Shown here: positions 9,518 through 17,683 of the stretch, one piece after another | How the letters are laid out: the number at the start of each line of letters is the position of its first letter | Position numbering within the stretch: the stretch's first letter is position 1 | Assembly: GCA_903924985.1 (NCBI GenBank) | Contig: CAIYDT010000134.1 | Span: 54,295 to 118,294 of the forward strand | DNA from: an uncultured Acetobacteraceae bacterium | Lineage (GTDB): Bacteria; Pseudomonadota; Alphaproteobacteria; Acetobacterales; Acetobacteraceae | Direction: 5' to 3' | DNA length: 64,000 nt | Program-made: the position numbers and the translations under genes | Notes under the pieces: model-generated | Seen by the model: only the letters and a program-made list of their open reading frames with translations | Database searches by the model: none | Told to the model about the DNA's origin: nothing

Positions 9518-11334
9518 GACTCCGAACCTTCGAGGGTGGAGAGATCGCCTTCCGGCAGACCGAGCTCGCGCGCTTTGAGCAACCGGCGCATTATCTTGCC
9601 GCTGCGCGTCCGTGGCAGGCCAGAACTGAAGTCGATTTCCTTGGGCGCGACCGCGGCGCCGAGCCGCTTGCGGGCATGGCCGAGGATTTCTCGGCGCAGT
9701 GATTCGGAAGGAGAGAATCCCGGATTCAGCGAGACGAATGCCTTGACGATTTCGCCCGCCATCGGATCGGGTTTGCCGATAACCCCGGCCTCGGCGACGG
9801 CGGGATGTTCCATCAAAGCGCTTTCGACCTCGAACGGTCCGATCAGATGGCCGGAGGATTTGATGACATCGTCGGCTCGCCCGACAAACCAGTAGTACCC
9901 GTCGGCGTCGCGCATCGCCAGATCGCCGGTCAGATACCATGGACCGACGAAACATTTGCGATAGCGCTCATCTTCATGCAGATAGCCGCGCATCATCGAT
10001 GGCCAACCGGCCTTGAGCGCAAGCTCGCCCTCGACCATCGGTTGGTCGATCGGCGCGACACTGCCGTCGGCGTTGCGCTGCACGATGGCCGCGTCGATGC
10101 CCGGCAGCGGCTTGCCCATGGAGCCCGGTTTCACATCCATAGCGGCGAAATTGGCGATCATGATGCCGCCCGTTTCCGTTTGCCACCAATTGTCGTGGAA
10201 TGGCCGGCCGAATGCTTGTTGTCCCCAGATAACAGCCTCGGGGTTGAGCGGTTCGCCCACACTCGCCAGAAAGCGCAGTGACGACAGGTCGTAGCGCCTC
10301 ACGATATCGACACCGAGCTTCATCATCATCCGGATAGCCGTGGGGGCGGTATACCAGACGGTGACATGCTCGCGTTGTAGGATGCCGTACCAGGTCTCAG
10401 CGTCGAACTCGGCCTCGGCGACAACGCTGGTGACGCCGTTGGTCAGTGGCGCGATGATGCCATAGCTGGTGCCGGTGACCCAGCCGGGATCGGCGGTACA
10501 CCAGAAGATATCGTCCGGATGCAGATCGAGCGCGTGCAGGCCGGTCACGTGATGGGTAACGACGGCCGCATGCACATGGATTGCCCCTTTGGGCCGTCCG
10601 GTGGTGCCGCTGGTGAAGTGCAGTAGCGCACGATCTTCCGGATCGGTGGGCGGGATGACGAAGTCCGGGCTTTTTGTGTCGACCAGGGTCCGCCAGGCCA
10701 GGGTATCGGGCGGTTCCGTTGACGGCTCGCCAGCGTGGGCCACCAGGATGACATGCTCCAGGCCCGGCAGTTGCGCTCGGATTGGCATGACTTTCCGGCG
10801 GTAGAGTGCCTCGGTCGTCACCAGAACGCGGCCGGCGCCGATCGTCAGCCGGGTCGCGATCGGCTCCGGCCCGAAGGCGGAGAATAAAGGCGATACGACG
10901 CACTTGGCCTTCAACCCGCCGAGCACTGCGAAATAGAGCTCGGGGATGCGGCCGGCCAGCACGAAGATGGCATCGCCCTCGGCGACGCCGAGGCTGCGCA
11001 GTGCGTTGGCGAAGCGATTGGTTTCCGCCCGCAGGTCGCGATAGCTGAAAATCCGCCGACTGCCATCCCGTCCGATCCATCGCAGCGCCACCCGATCCGC
11101 TCGGGGCCCCGCCGCGTGACGGTCAACGGCCTCATGCGCGATATTCAGCCCTTTTCCGCCGGGTAGGCCATCCAGTTGGACCCGAGCGGCCTGCCACGTG
11201 AAGTCCCGGCGGATTGCCTCGTAGTCCCGCAGATTGGCGGATACGGTTCCTTGGCCGGCTGGCTTGGCGATCCGAGGGTACATATCCGCCAGGAGAGGTC
11301 GGGCAGCGGTCCACTCGCGCACATCGATCTCCAT
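9514..11334 (-). CDS. Acetate-CoA ligase (acyl-CoA synthetase, AMP-forming)
   Basis: A 606-residue AMP-forming ligase of the acetyl-CoA synthetase branch: [10 protein letters not shown] at 241-250 (ATP loop), [10 protein letters not shown] in the acetate-binding region, [12 protein letters not shown] in the hinge, and TRSGKIMRR with the catalytic, acetylation-prone Lys580. WWQTE is characteristic of acetate/propionate enzymes. It is somewhat shorter than the 650-residue AcsA of enteric bacteria. It is the first gene of an operon with E1, E2 and ACP, 55 bases downstream of an FNR/FixK-type box. Together the genes would make acetyl-CoA from both acetate and a 2-oxo acid under low oxygen, which is inference from layout. 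The ribosome site is weak (GAG eight bases before ATG). Confidence 0.9.
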   Translation of the reverse strand: MEIDVREWTAARPLLADMYPRIAKPAGQGTVSANLRDYEAIRRDFTWQAARVQLDGLPGGKGLNIAHEAVDRHAAGPRADRVALRWIGRDGSRRIFSYRDLRAETNRFANALRSLGVAEGDAIFVLAGRIPELYFAVLGGLKAKCVVSPLFSAFGPEPIATRLTIGAGRVLVTTEALYRRKVMPIRAQLPGLEHVILVAHAGEPSTEPPDTLAWRTLVDTKSPDFVIPPTDPEDRALLHFTSGTTGRPKGAIHVHAAVVTHHVTGLHALDLHPDDIFWCTADPGWVTGTSYGIIAPLTNGVTSVVAEAEFDAETWYGILQREHVTVWYTAPTAIRMMMKLGVDIVRRYDLSSLRFLASVGEPLNPEAVIWGQQAFGRPFHDNWWQTETGGIMIANFAAMDVKPGSMGKPLPGIDAAIVQRNADGSVAPIDQPMVEGELALKAGWPSMMRGYLHEDERYRKCFVGPWYLTGDLAMRDADGYYWFVGRADDVIKSSGHLIGPFEVESALMEHPAVAEAGVIGKPDPMAGEIVKAFVSLNPGFSPSESLRREILGHARKRLGAAVAPKEIDFSSGLPRTRSGKIMRRLLKARELGLPEGDLSTLEGSES

Positions 11335-11389
11335 TTCTCGATATCGATATCAACTCGGATAAGACGAGCATCGTTATCGTCGGAGCGCA

Positions 11390-11403
11390 TTGACTGAGAT
11401 CAA
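11390..11403. promoter_or_regulatory. FNR/FixK-type operator between acs and cytochrome c
   Basis: TTGACTGAGATCAA is an almost exact match to the FNR/ANR/FixK consensus TTGA-N6-TCAA, in the form TTGAC-N4-ATCAA. It sits in the 113-base divergent region between acs (start 11334) and the small cytochrome c (start 11448). For the rightward gene, a weak -10-like TAAGGT at 11425-11430 would put the box near -40, the usual class II activator position. For acs, the box centre is about 62 bases from the start codon. One box could serve both directions. A matching regulator gene is not in the window. Confidence 0.75.
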
Positions 11404-11447
11404 TGTCTCCGCACGGGAGAAGCCTAAGGTAGCGGTACGGAAAACGG

Positions 11448-11822
11448 ATGCCTGGAATCCTTATAATGCATCTTGCCAATAATAATCGCCGCCGTCGTCT
11501 GCTGTCCCTGGCGCTGAGTGGCACCGTGTTTCTGGGCATGGAGACGGGTCGTGCCGCGGCGCAGGAGCCTGGCGACGCCGCGATTGGCCACATGCTCGGA
11601 CAAAAATGGTGCAGTTCCTGCCATGTCATCGATTCGACCCAGCAAATGGGGGCCAGCACCGGAGCGCCGTCGTTTTTCGCGATCGCGCGCATGAAATCGA
11701 TAACGCGGTTGTCGCTGCGGGTCTTCCTACAGACGCCGCATCAGCGGATGCCCGATCTCCATCTGACTCGGGGCGAGGTGGACGATCTATCCGCCTATAT
11801 ACTTAGTCTTCGCGGCAAATAG
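11448..11822 (+). CDS. Small secreted c-type cytochrome
   Basis: A 124-residue monohaem cytochrome c. A twin-charged N-terminus (NNNRRRRLLSLAL) and hydrophobic stretch end in an AAA cleavage site near residue 38, giving a periplasmic protein of about 86 residues. CSSCH near residue 55 binds haem, and the likely sixth ligand is the Met in HQRMPDLHLT. Start at ATG 11448 is preceded by GGAAAACGG; an in-frame ATG at 11466 would also keep the signal peptide. It lies divergent to the acs operon across an FNR-like box, so it may serve electron transfer under microaerobic growth. The redox partner is unknown. Confidence 0.85.
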   Translation: MPGILIMHLANNNRRRRLLSLALSGTVFLGMETGRAAAQEPGDAAIGHMLGQKWCSSCHVIDSTQQMGASTGAPSFFAIARMKSITRLSLRVFLQTPHQRMPDLHLTRGEVDDLSAYILSLRGK

Positions 11823-11848
11823 CCGTTGGATTTGCCAGTCGCGGCATG

Positions 11849-12640
11849 TCATGCCTCGTCCGTTGCCAGTAGAGCCGCGTTGCCGACCCGCAATCGCCCG
11901 ACGATACGGCGCTGCACGGTCTCGATGCGGGAGTGAATGCCAAGGGTCAGACCGAAGCCTGAGCCGGCGATGTCGTCCAGCAGGGCGTCCAACCCCTCCG
12001 CCTTGTACCGGACGACATGCAGGACCGGGCCGAATACCTCCTGCCGCAGATCGGACGCCGCGCGCAGCTGGAAGGCACGCGGGGCGAAGAAGGTGCCGGC
12101 TTCGGTTCCAGCGGGCAGTGGGAGTTCGAATAACGGTAACCCCATGGCGGCCGCGTAGTCCTCCAGCGCGGCCTTTGCGTCGGCGTCGATGATGGGCCCG
12201 ATATCCGTCGCGGGATCGAGCGGATCACCGATCTTCAGCATTTCCGCCGCCCCACGCAACATGGTCAGGATCCGGTCGGCGGCATCCTCCTGCACGCATA
12301 ACAGCCGCAACGACGAACAACGCTGACCGGCGGAACCGAATGCCGACGTCAGGACATCGGTCACCACCTGCTCGGCCAGCGCCGAACTGTCGACGATCAT
12401 CGTGTTGACGCCGCCGGTTTCGGCGATGAACGGCACGATCGGGCCCGGGCGAGCGGCGAGGTCACGGGCGATGCGGCGCGCGGTGTCGGTGCCGCCGGCG
12501 ATACGGGGATCGTCGATTAGCGCCGCGCCGGTCCGCCCATCGCCGGTTAACAACGCCAGCACATTGTCCGGCACTGTCCCGATCAGGCGGGTTCGGTCGG
12601 CGGGATCGCGGATTTCTCGCGCAACGCCGCTCCCCGGCAG
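11849..12640 (-). pseudogene. putA: putA remnant (proline dehydrogenase / P5C dehydrogenase)
   Basis: The frame matches the aldehyde-dehydrogenase half of the bifunctional proline catabolic enzyme PutA: AREIRDPADRTRLIGTV, then GPIVPFIAETGGVN, then the catalytic-Cys region SAFGSAGQRCSSLRLLCVQE, then EVFGPVLHVVRYKAEGLDALL and GLTLGIHSRIE. It is broken in three ways. The proline dehydrogenase half is absent. Residues between IGTV and DNVLALLTGDG, and the GST-type loop after DDPRIAG, are deleted. The end stops after RVGNAALLATDEA instead of continuing to the conserved glycine-rich tail. The upstream end abuts another decayed gene at about 12.65 kb. It cannot code for an active enzyme. Confidence 0.8.
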
Positions 12641-12679
12641 GCTTCGCGGCATCCGTGTGGCGTGGATCGCCTTCAGCAC

Positions 12680-13381
12680 CGCTTGGGTATGCGCCTGATC
12701 GGCCAGGTCAAAACCTTCGCCACCGTCGTCCAGGGCATGGACCTCCTCGGCCATACCGAAATCTGGACGAAGCTGTTCTCCCTGACCTCCCCACGCCCCG
12801 GCGGGATCGACATCGCGCTCTGGGACATCAAGGGCAAGGCGGCGGGGTTGCCGGTGTTCCGCATCCTCGGCGGCACGGGGACTGAGGTCTTCACCTACGC
12901 GACGGGCGGCTACTACCTCGAAGGCGAACCGCTCGACTCCGCCACCAAGGAGCTCGCGGGGTTCGTGTCGAACGGGTACAAAGCGGTGAAACTCAAATGC
13001 GGCGCGTTATCCTTAAAGGACGAAGTCGCACGTATAAAAATGGTGCGGGAGGCGATCGGTCCCGACGTCCTGTTCATGCTCGACATGAACGCCCCCTACG
13101 ACGTCCAGGGCTGCATTGCCTTCGCGAACGCCGTCGCGCCGCACGACGTCTTCTGGCTGGAGGAGCCGTTGCACTGGTACCTCCAACCCGCCGATTTCCG
13201 GCGTCTGGCCGACGCGTCCCCCATCCCCCTGGCGCATGGCGACCACACCCGCCACCCGCTGCACCACGCCATCTACCGCGGCGGCGCCGAGGTCAAAGAC
13301 GGCATGGTGCACCTGACCGAAGCACCCGGCTTCGGGCTGGAGATCGATTGGAGCGCGGTCGGAAAATGCCGCGCCCCATAA
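12680..13381 (+). pseudogene. Enolase-superfamily (mandelate racemase/MLE) gene, truncated and internally deleted
   Basis: The frame has the middle of an MR-MLE protein: GGIDIALWDIKGKAAGLPVF, then GYKAVKLKCG (catalytic Lys region), LFMLDMNAPYD (first metal Asp) and FWLEEPLHWY (second metal Glu). The usual N-terminal capping domain of about 80 residues is missing, and the sequence starts against the putA remnant. After PLAHGDHTRHP it jumps straight to HHAIYRGGAEVKDG, a segment that normally lies at the very end, so roughly 100 residues with the third metal ligand and the catalytic His are deleted. Two deletions make it non-functional. An intact paralogue lies at 17684-18862. Confidence 0.75.
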
Positions 13382-13383
13382 CG

Positions 13384-14412
13384 TTACGCTGCGGCCATCG
13401 CGCGCGGCGCGGTGCCGACAAACCGAGCCATCATAGCGGCGGCGTTGCGGGTGAGGATCTGCTGGCGTTCGTCCTCGGAAATACGAGCCTCCGTCAGCGC
13501 CTTGCGGGTCCAATCGACGCCGAATTCCGACCCGTCCGTGCCGCACACGATACGGTCGGCGCCGTACAGCGCCACCGCCGCCTCGATTGCCCGGGGGCCG
13601 AACGAATTGCAATCGACATAGACTTTCGCCTTGCGAATACGGGATGAGGGCAGCTCCTCCTCCGGCGTGTCGAGAATGCTGCGGTGATCCATCCGATCGA
13701 CCTCGTAAGGAAGATTGCCGCCGAGGTTGTGGACCACCGGCGTCACGTTGGGGTAGTCGACCAGGAAATCCGTCAGGCACAGCGTCACCATCACCGACGA
13801 CAGCGAAGCCTGCATGTCCAGCGTGCCGTTGCGGCGGCGGGAATTATCCGTCTCGGCGGCTACCTTGGGGAACGCGTCGCCCGGCCGGGGGCCGTGGTGG
13901 ATGAACAGCACCGCGCCGTGGCGGTTCAGAACGTCCAGCAGCGGGCGCGCCGCTTCGGCGTCCTTGCGGGTGAGGAACAGGTTGCCCGGAACCTGCACCC
14001 CGATCATCCCGGGCAGCCCGAGCGCACGCTCCAGCTCGGTCGTGGCGGCTTGCATGTCGGTCAGGGGCAGGGCGGCGAAGGCGGCGAAGCGGCCGGGATG
14101 GTCCTGACAGATTTCCGAGAACCGGTCGTTGACGCGCCGGCACAGCGGGCCGGAGACCTCGGGCGGTTGGGATTCGATCCAGCAAAAGCCGCCGACGATC
14201 GACAGCACACTGGTCTCCACGCCCTGGCGGTCCATGCGGTTGATATGGAAATTCACGTCGTCGAAGGCTTCGCTCAAAGGCGCCGGGGCCATGCGCGGGG
14301 CTTTCAGCACCTCCTGCCCGTCGTCGTTGCGCAGAATGCGAGGCTCCCGCTCGCGGGCGCGCAGGGCGTCGGCGACTTCGGCGGGTCTCCAATGGGCATG
14401 CACGTCGATCAT
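13384..14412 (-). CDS. Amidohydrolase_2 family metal-dependent hydrolase/decarboxylase
   Basis: A 342-residue TIM-barrel amidohydrolase of the ACMSD-like (amidohydrolase_2) family. MIDVHAHW puts metal ligands His5 and His7 at the start, VLFIHHGP gives the third histidine, VVHNLGG the fourth, and CGTDGSEFG the catalytic Asp. Family members decarboxylate or hydrolyse aromatic or 2-oxo acid intermediates. The ATG at 14412 follows GGGAGG by seven bases. Two bases separate its end from the decayed enolase-superfamily gene, which reads toward it. It lies 29 bases downstream of the EI24 gene and probably ends the operon that starts at 17627. Confidence 0.88.
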   Translation of the reverse strand: MIDVHAHWRPAEVADALRAREREPRILRNDDGQEVLKAPRMAPAPLSEAFDDVNFHINRMDRQGVETSVLSIVGGFCWIESQPPEVSGPLCRRVNDRFSEICQDHPGRFAAFAALPLTDMQAATTELERALGLPGMIGVQVPGNLFLTRKDAEAARPLLDVLNRHGAVLFIHHGPRPGDAFPKVAAETDNSRRRNGTLDMQASLSSVMVTLCLTDFLVDYPNVTPVVHNLGGNLPYEVDRMDHRSILDTPEEELPSSRIRKAKVYVDCNSFGPRAIEAAVALYGADRIVCGTDGSEFGVDWTRKALTEARISEDERQQILTRNAAAMMARFVGTAPRAMAAA

Positions 14413-14441
14413 GGTTTTTCCTCCCGTTATTACTCGGCAGA

Positions 14442-15140
14442 TTAGACCGGTGCGGGCGGCGCGCAAGGCCGCATTCCCCCAATCGCCCGATCCAGCACGT
14501 GCACCATCGCGGCGGTCCCGATCACCGGGATGAGCAAGTTCAGTAGCGGCACCGTCCCCGCCAGCGCCATCGCCGCCCCCTGTGCCAGGACCACCCAACG
14601 CCCGCGCCGGTACACCTGCTCCGCCGCCGCTCGAGGCATCCGCCGCATCGCCACCGCCACGAATAACCCCCGCCCCATCCCGTAGGCCGCGACTGCCCAC
14701 CCCAGCAGCAGCCCGAGGCCCGGCACCAGCAACACACACAGCAGCGCCATCAGGTTCAGCAGCAGAATGCGCAACCCCAGGGCCAGCCCTTGCCATATCT
14801 GGGACGTAACGGGCGCTCCCGCGGCCGGCGGTAAGCCCGGGTACCACCGCCGCTCCACCGCGCGGGCAATGCGGTCCATGAACAGGGTCCCGATCACGGC
14901 GGCCAGCGGCAGGAAAAGCCACATCGCCAGGGCGGATGCCGCCACCGACCCCAGAATATCCGCCAGCCAGGCCCACCACCCGTGCAGCGCGAGCATCCCG
15001 TGCACGATCCAGATCGCCAGCGCATGCAGCGCGAAGAACACCAGCCCCGACAATGCCAGGCTCTGCACCAGCACCCCCAGGAACACGCGGTCGTTCAGCT
15101 GCCCCAACGCCCGGGCCAGAGGGGAGAAAACCGCGCTCAC
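14442..15140 (-). CDS. EI24-domain integral membrane protein (CysZ-like)
   Basis: A 232-residue membrane protein with an EI24/CysZ-type layout. Four to six hydrophobic segments are visible: about residues 18-45, 58-80, a long pair around 120-165 (LLLNLMALLCVLLVPGLG, then the WAVAAYGMG helix) and 190-215 (AMALAGTVPLLNLLIPVIG). The RRMPRAAAEQVYRR segment matches the region between EI24 helices. The GTG at 15140 overlaps the CaiB/BaiF stop as GTGA, which fixes the start. CysZ imports sulfate, but many EI24 proteins are of unknown function and no cysteine genes are near, so transport is only a possibility. Confidence 0.82.
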   Translation of the reverse strand: MSAVFSPLARALGQLNDRVFLGVLVQSLALSGLVFFALHALAIWIVHGMLALHGWWAWLADILGSVAASALAMWLFLPLAAVIGTLFMDRIARAVERRWYPGLPPAAGAPVTSQIWQGLALGLRILLLNLMALLCVLLVPGLGLLLGWAVAAYGMGRGLFVAVAMRRMPRAAAEQVYRRGRWVVLAQGAAMALAGTVPLLNLLIPVIGTAAMVHVLDRAIGGMRPCAPPAPV

Positions 15141-16255
15141 GCCAGCTCCGCCAAGATTGCCTGTGTATGCTCCCCAAGCGCCGGCGCGGGGCCGGGCACA
15201 CGGGACGGGGTGCCCATAAACCGCGCCGCGGGCCGAGCCTGTCGCACGCGGCCGAGGCCGGGTTGGTCGAACGCGACAATCAGCCCGTTCGCGGCGATCT
15301 GCGGGTCCGACAGCAGTTCTTTCCGTGTCAGGACCGGGGCGCAGGGCACCTGGGCGGCGTCCAGACGCAGAAGCCAATCGGCAGAATACCCGGTCGCGAA
15401 CACCTCCCCCACCAAGGTCAACCGTTCGGCGGCGTTGGCGGACCGACCGGCGCCGGTGCGGAAGCGGGGGTCCTCAATCCACTCGGGTCGGTTCAGGACA
15501 GTGCACATGCCCCGCCATTCCGCGTCCGACAGCGCCCCAGCGGTGATGTGTCCATCCAGGGTCTTGAAGACCAAATCGGGGGCGGAGGCCGGGCGAGCGC
15601 CGGGGTCGGCCCCATCCACCAGTGTGAGGTCGCCCAGCCCCTCCGGCCAGAGGTAGGCGACCATGGTGTCCAGCATGGACAGGCGGACGTGCTGGCCCTC
15701 GCCGCGAACGGCTTTGTTGTAGAGCGCGGCGCAGATGGCCTGCGCGGCGGCCAGGGCGGTGGTCTTATCGGCGATCAGCGTGCGCACCATGCGCGGCCGG
15801 CCGGTGTCGGTGTCGCGCTGGATGTCCGCCAGCCCCGACAGCGCCTGGATCACCGGATCGTAGACCCGCTTGCGCACATAGGGCCCGGTTTCGCCGACCC
15901 CGCTGATGGACACATAGATCAGGCCGGGGTTGATGGCGCGCGCGGCAGGCTCCCCAAACCCCAGCCGCTCCGCCACCCCCGGCCGGAAGTTCTGCACCAG
16001 CACATCGCTGACCCCGATCAGCTTGTGCAGCGCGGCCAGCGCGTCCGGTTGCTTCAGGTCCAAAACGATGGAGCGCTTGCCCCGGTTCGACGACACGAAG
16101 CCCGGTGTCATGGAGCCTCGCCGCATGATGTCGCCCTCAGGCGATTCCACCTTGATCACGTCGGCGCCCTGATCCGCCAGGATCATCGCCGCGTGCGGGC
16201 CGGAAACCACGCTGGTCAGGTCGAGGATTTTGACCCCGGCTAGCGGCCCGCTCAT
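15137..16255 (-). CDS. CaiB/BaiF family CoA-transferase (family III)
   Basis: A 372-residue family III CoA-transferase, which moves CoA between acyl groups through a covalent Asp intermediate. LAGVKILDLTSVVSGPHA opens the protein, FVSSNRGKRSIVLDLK carries the CoA-binding lysine region, and the catalytic Asp is in TLIADKTTALAAAQA near residue 167. NKAVRGEGQHVRLSMLD is the usual core signature. It overlaps the GST gene upstream and the EI24 gene downstream by four bases each, so it belongs to a five-gene operon (SDR-GST-CaiB-EI24-amidohydrolase). The natural acyl donor and acceptor are unknown. Confidence 0.92.
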   Translation of the reverse strand: MSGPLAGVKILDLTSVVSGPHAAMILADQGADVIKVESPEGDIMRRGSMTPGFVSSNRGKRSIVLDLKQPDALAALHKLIGVSDVLVQNFRPGVAERLGFGEPAARAINPGLIYVSISGVGETGPYVRKRVYDPVIQALSGLADIQRDTDTGRPRMVRTLIADKTTALAAAQAICAALYNKAVRGEGQHVRLSMLDTMVAYLWPEGLGDLTLVDGADPGARPASAPDLVFKTLDGHITAGALSDAEWRGMCTVLNRPEWIEDPRFRTGAGRSANAAERLTLVGEVFATGYSADWLLRLDAAQVPCAPVLTRKELLSDPQIAANGLIVAFDQPGLGRVRQARPAARFMGTPSRVPGPAPALGEHTQAILAELA

Positions 16256-16893
16256 GCCCAGTACGCCGGATCGTTCGCCGCTGACGCCGCCTGGTATGCC
16301 GGCCGCGCCGTCGCTCGGTCACGCAGGCGGGCCAGGGTGTCGGGTAAGGGCTGGTCGAGGCGGGTGGCCCAGGTCAGGCAGGTCGTCATCAGCATATCCA
16401 CGCCTGTGAAACGATCCCCCATCAGCCAGTCCCGCCCATCGTCCAGGGTCGCCGCGACCCGCCCGACCTGCCGCTGAAAATAGGCGAAGGCGGTGTCGAC
16501 GGCGACGGGCGCCGAGCCGTAGATTTCCGGCAGGCCGTGATGCCGGCGCACGACGTACATGCTGGTCGCGTCCAGCTCCATCAGGATGAAGGACGCCCAT
16601 TCGTCATACCGCGCCCGCTGCCTGGTATCGGTCGGCACCAAGGCGTTCGTTTCGGTACCATATGTGGTGGACAAATACGCCAGAATCGCCGCGCTTTCCG
16701 TAATGACAAAATCCCCGTCCACCAGCGCCGGAATCTTCTGCCGCGGATTGATCGCGGTGTAGCGAGGCTCTTGGGTTTCCCCCGAACGCGACTGGATGGG
16801 TTCGCACCGGTACGCCAGCCCTAGCTCATGCATCGCCCAATGTGCCCGGATGGTGCGGGACGTGCCGGCACCCCAAAGGGTCAGGTTTGTCAT
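16252..16893 (-). CDS. Glutathione S-transferase family protein
   Basis: A 213-residue GST. The N-terminal thioredoxin domain includes LWGAGTSRTIRAHWAMHELG with the likely activating Ser, and the cis-proline motif NPRQKIPALVDGDFVITES that binds glutathione. The C-terminal helical domain follows from about residue 88, with DWLMGDRFTGVDMLM as the N-capping box. The ATG at 16893 shares its A with the SDR stop (TAATG). The upstream open frame to 16938 is the tail of the SDR gene. With an SDR and a CoA-transferase it suggests processing of an electrophilic or aromatic substrate; this is inference. Confidence 0.9.
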   Translation of the reverse strand: MTNLTLWGAGTSRTIRAHWAMHELGLAYRCEPIQSRSGETQEPRYTAINPRQKIPALVDGDFVITESAAILAYLSTTYGTETNALVPTDTRQRARYDEWASFILMELDATSMYVVRRHHGLPEIYGSAPVAVDTAFAYFQRQVGRVAATLDDGRDWLMGDRFTGVDMLMTTCLTWATRLDQPLPDTLARLRDRATARPAYQAASAANDPAYWA

Positions 16894-17627
16894 TACCAGG
16901 TCTCCACGGATGGGCGGATGTCGAGTTCGAACGTCCAACCGTCGCGCGGCTGATTGTGCAACGTCCAGTAAGCCTCCGCCACCGTATCGAGCGCGATCAG
17001 GCTCCCCGCTTCCGGCGGCGGCGCGTCGGGGCCGAGGCGGGCACGGCGCCGTTGGTGGATGGCCGGGCTATCCACGCCGCCGTCAATGACCAGATGCGCG
17101 ACGTGGAGGCCCTTCGGCCCGAGTTCCCGCGCCAGGCTTTGCGCCACCGCCCGCAGCCCGGCCTTGGCGGAGGCGAAGGCGGCGAACCCAGGCCCGCCGC
17201 GCAGGCTGGCGGTGGCGCCGGTGAACAGGATGGTGCCGCGCCCCCGGGGGAGCATGTGCCGCGCGGCCTCCCGCCCCGTCACGAAGCCGGCGAAGCAGGC
17301 GAGTTGCCAGACCTGTTGGAACAGTTTGCCCGAGGTTTCCAGCGCGCCCGCCTGGGTATTGGCGCCAGCGTTGAACAGGCAGATTTCTATCGGTCCGACA
17401 TCGCGCTCGATGGTTTCGAACAGCGTCGTTACTGCCGTTTCGTCTCGGGCATCGCAGGCGAAGGCGTGTGCCCGTCCGCCCGCTGCTTCGATGGCGGCAA
17501 TGTGCGGCGCCGCCTTCTCCACCGACCGCCGCACCAGGCACACCGTGTAGCCGCCACGCGCAAAACGCCGCCCCACGGCCGAGCCGATGGCGTCGCCCGC
17601 GACGACGATGACGGCAATTTTATCCAT
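16893..17627 (-). CDS. Short-chain dehydrogenase-like protein with Tyr to Phe in the active site
   Basis: A 244-residue SDR-fold protein. The nucleotide-binding loop reads VVAGDAIGSAVGRRFA, a relaxed form of TGxxxGxG. LFNAGANTQAG corresponds to NNAG, and ILFTGATASLRGG holds the catalytic Ser. The usual YxxxK is replaced by FASAK, so the proton-donating tyrosine is a phenylalanine while the lysine is kept. The family otherwise reduces carbonyls or oxidises alcohols; here activity may be lost or altered. It is the first gene of the leftward operon SDR-GST-CaiB-EI24-amidohydrolase and is divergent from the enolase-superfamily gene 56 bases away. Confidence 0.85.
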   Translation of the reverse strand: MDKIAVIVVAGDAIGSAVGRRFARGGYTVCLVRRSVEKAAPHIAAIEAAGGRAHAFACDARDETAVTTLFETIERDVGPIEICLFNAGANTQAGALETSGKLFQQVWQLACFAGFVTGREAARHMLPRGRGTILFTGATASLRGGPGFAAFASAKAGLRAVAQSLARELGPKGLHVAHLVIDGGVDSPAIHQRRRARLGPDAPPPEAGSLIALDTVAEAYWTLHNQPRDGWTFELDIRPSVETW

Positions 17628-17683
17628 GTGGCCTCCTGGTCCGAACGACGCTACCCTGCCCGCAACCCATAAGGAAACCCGCC

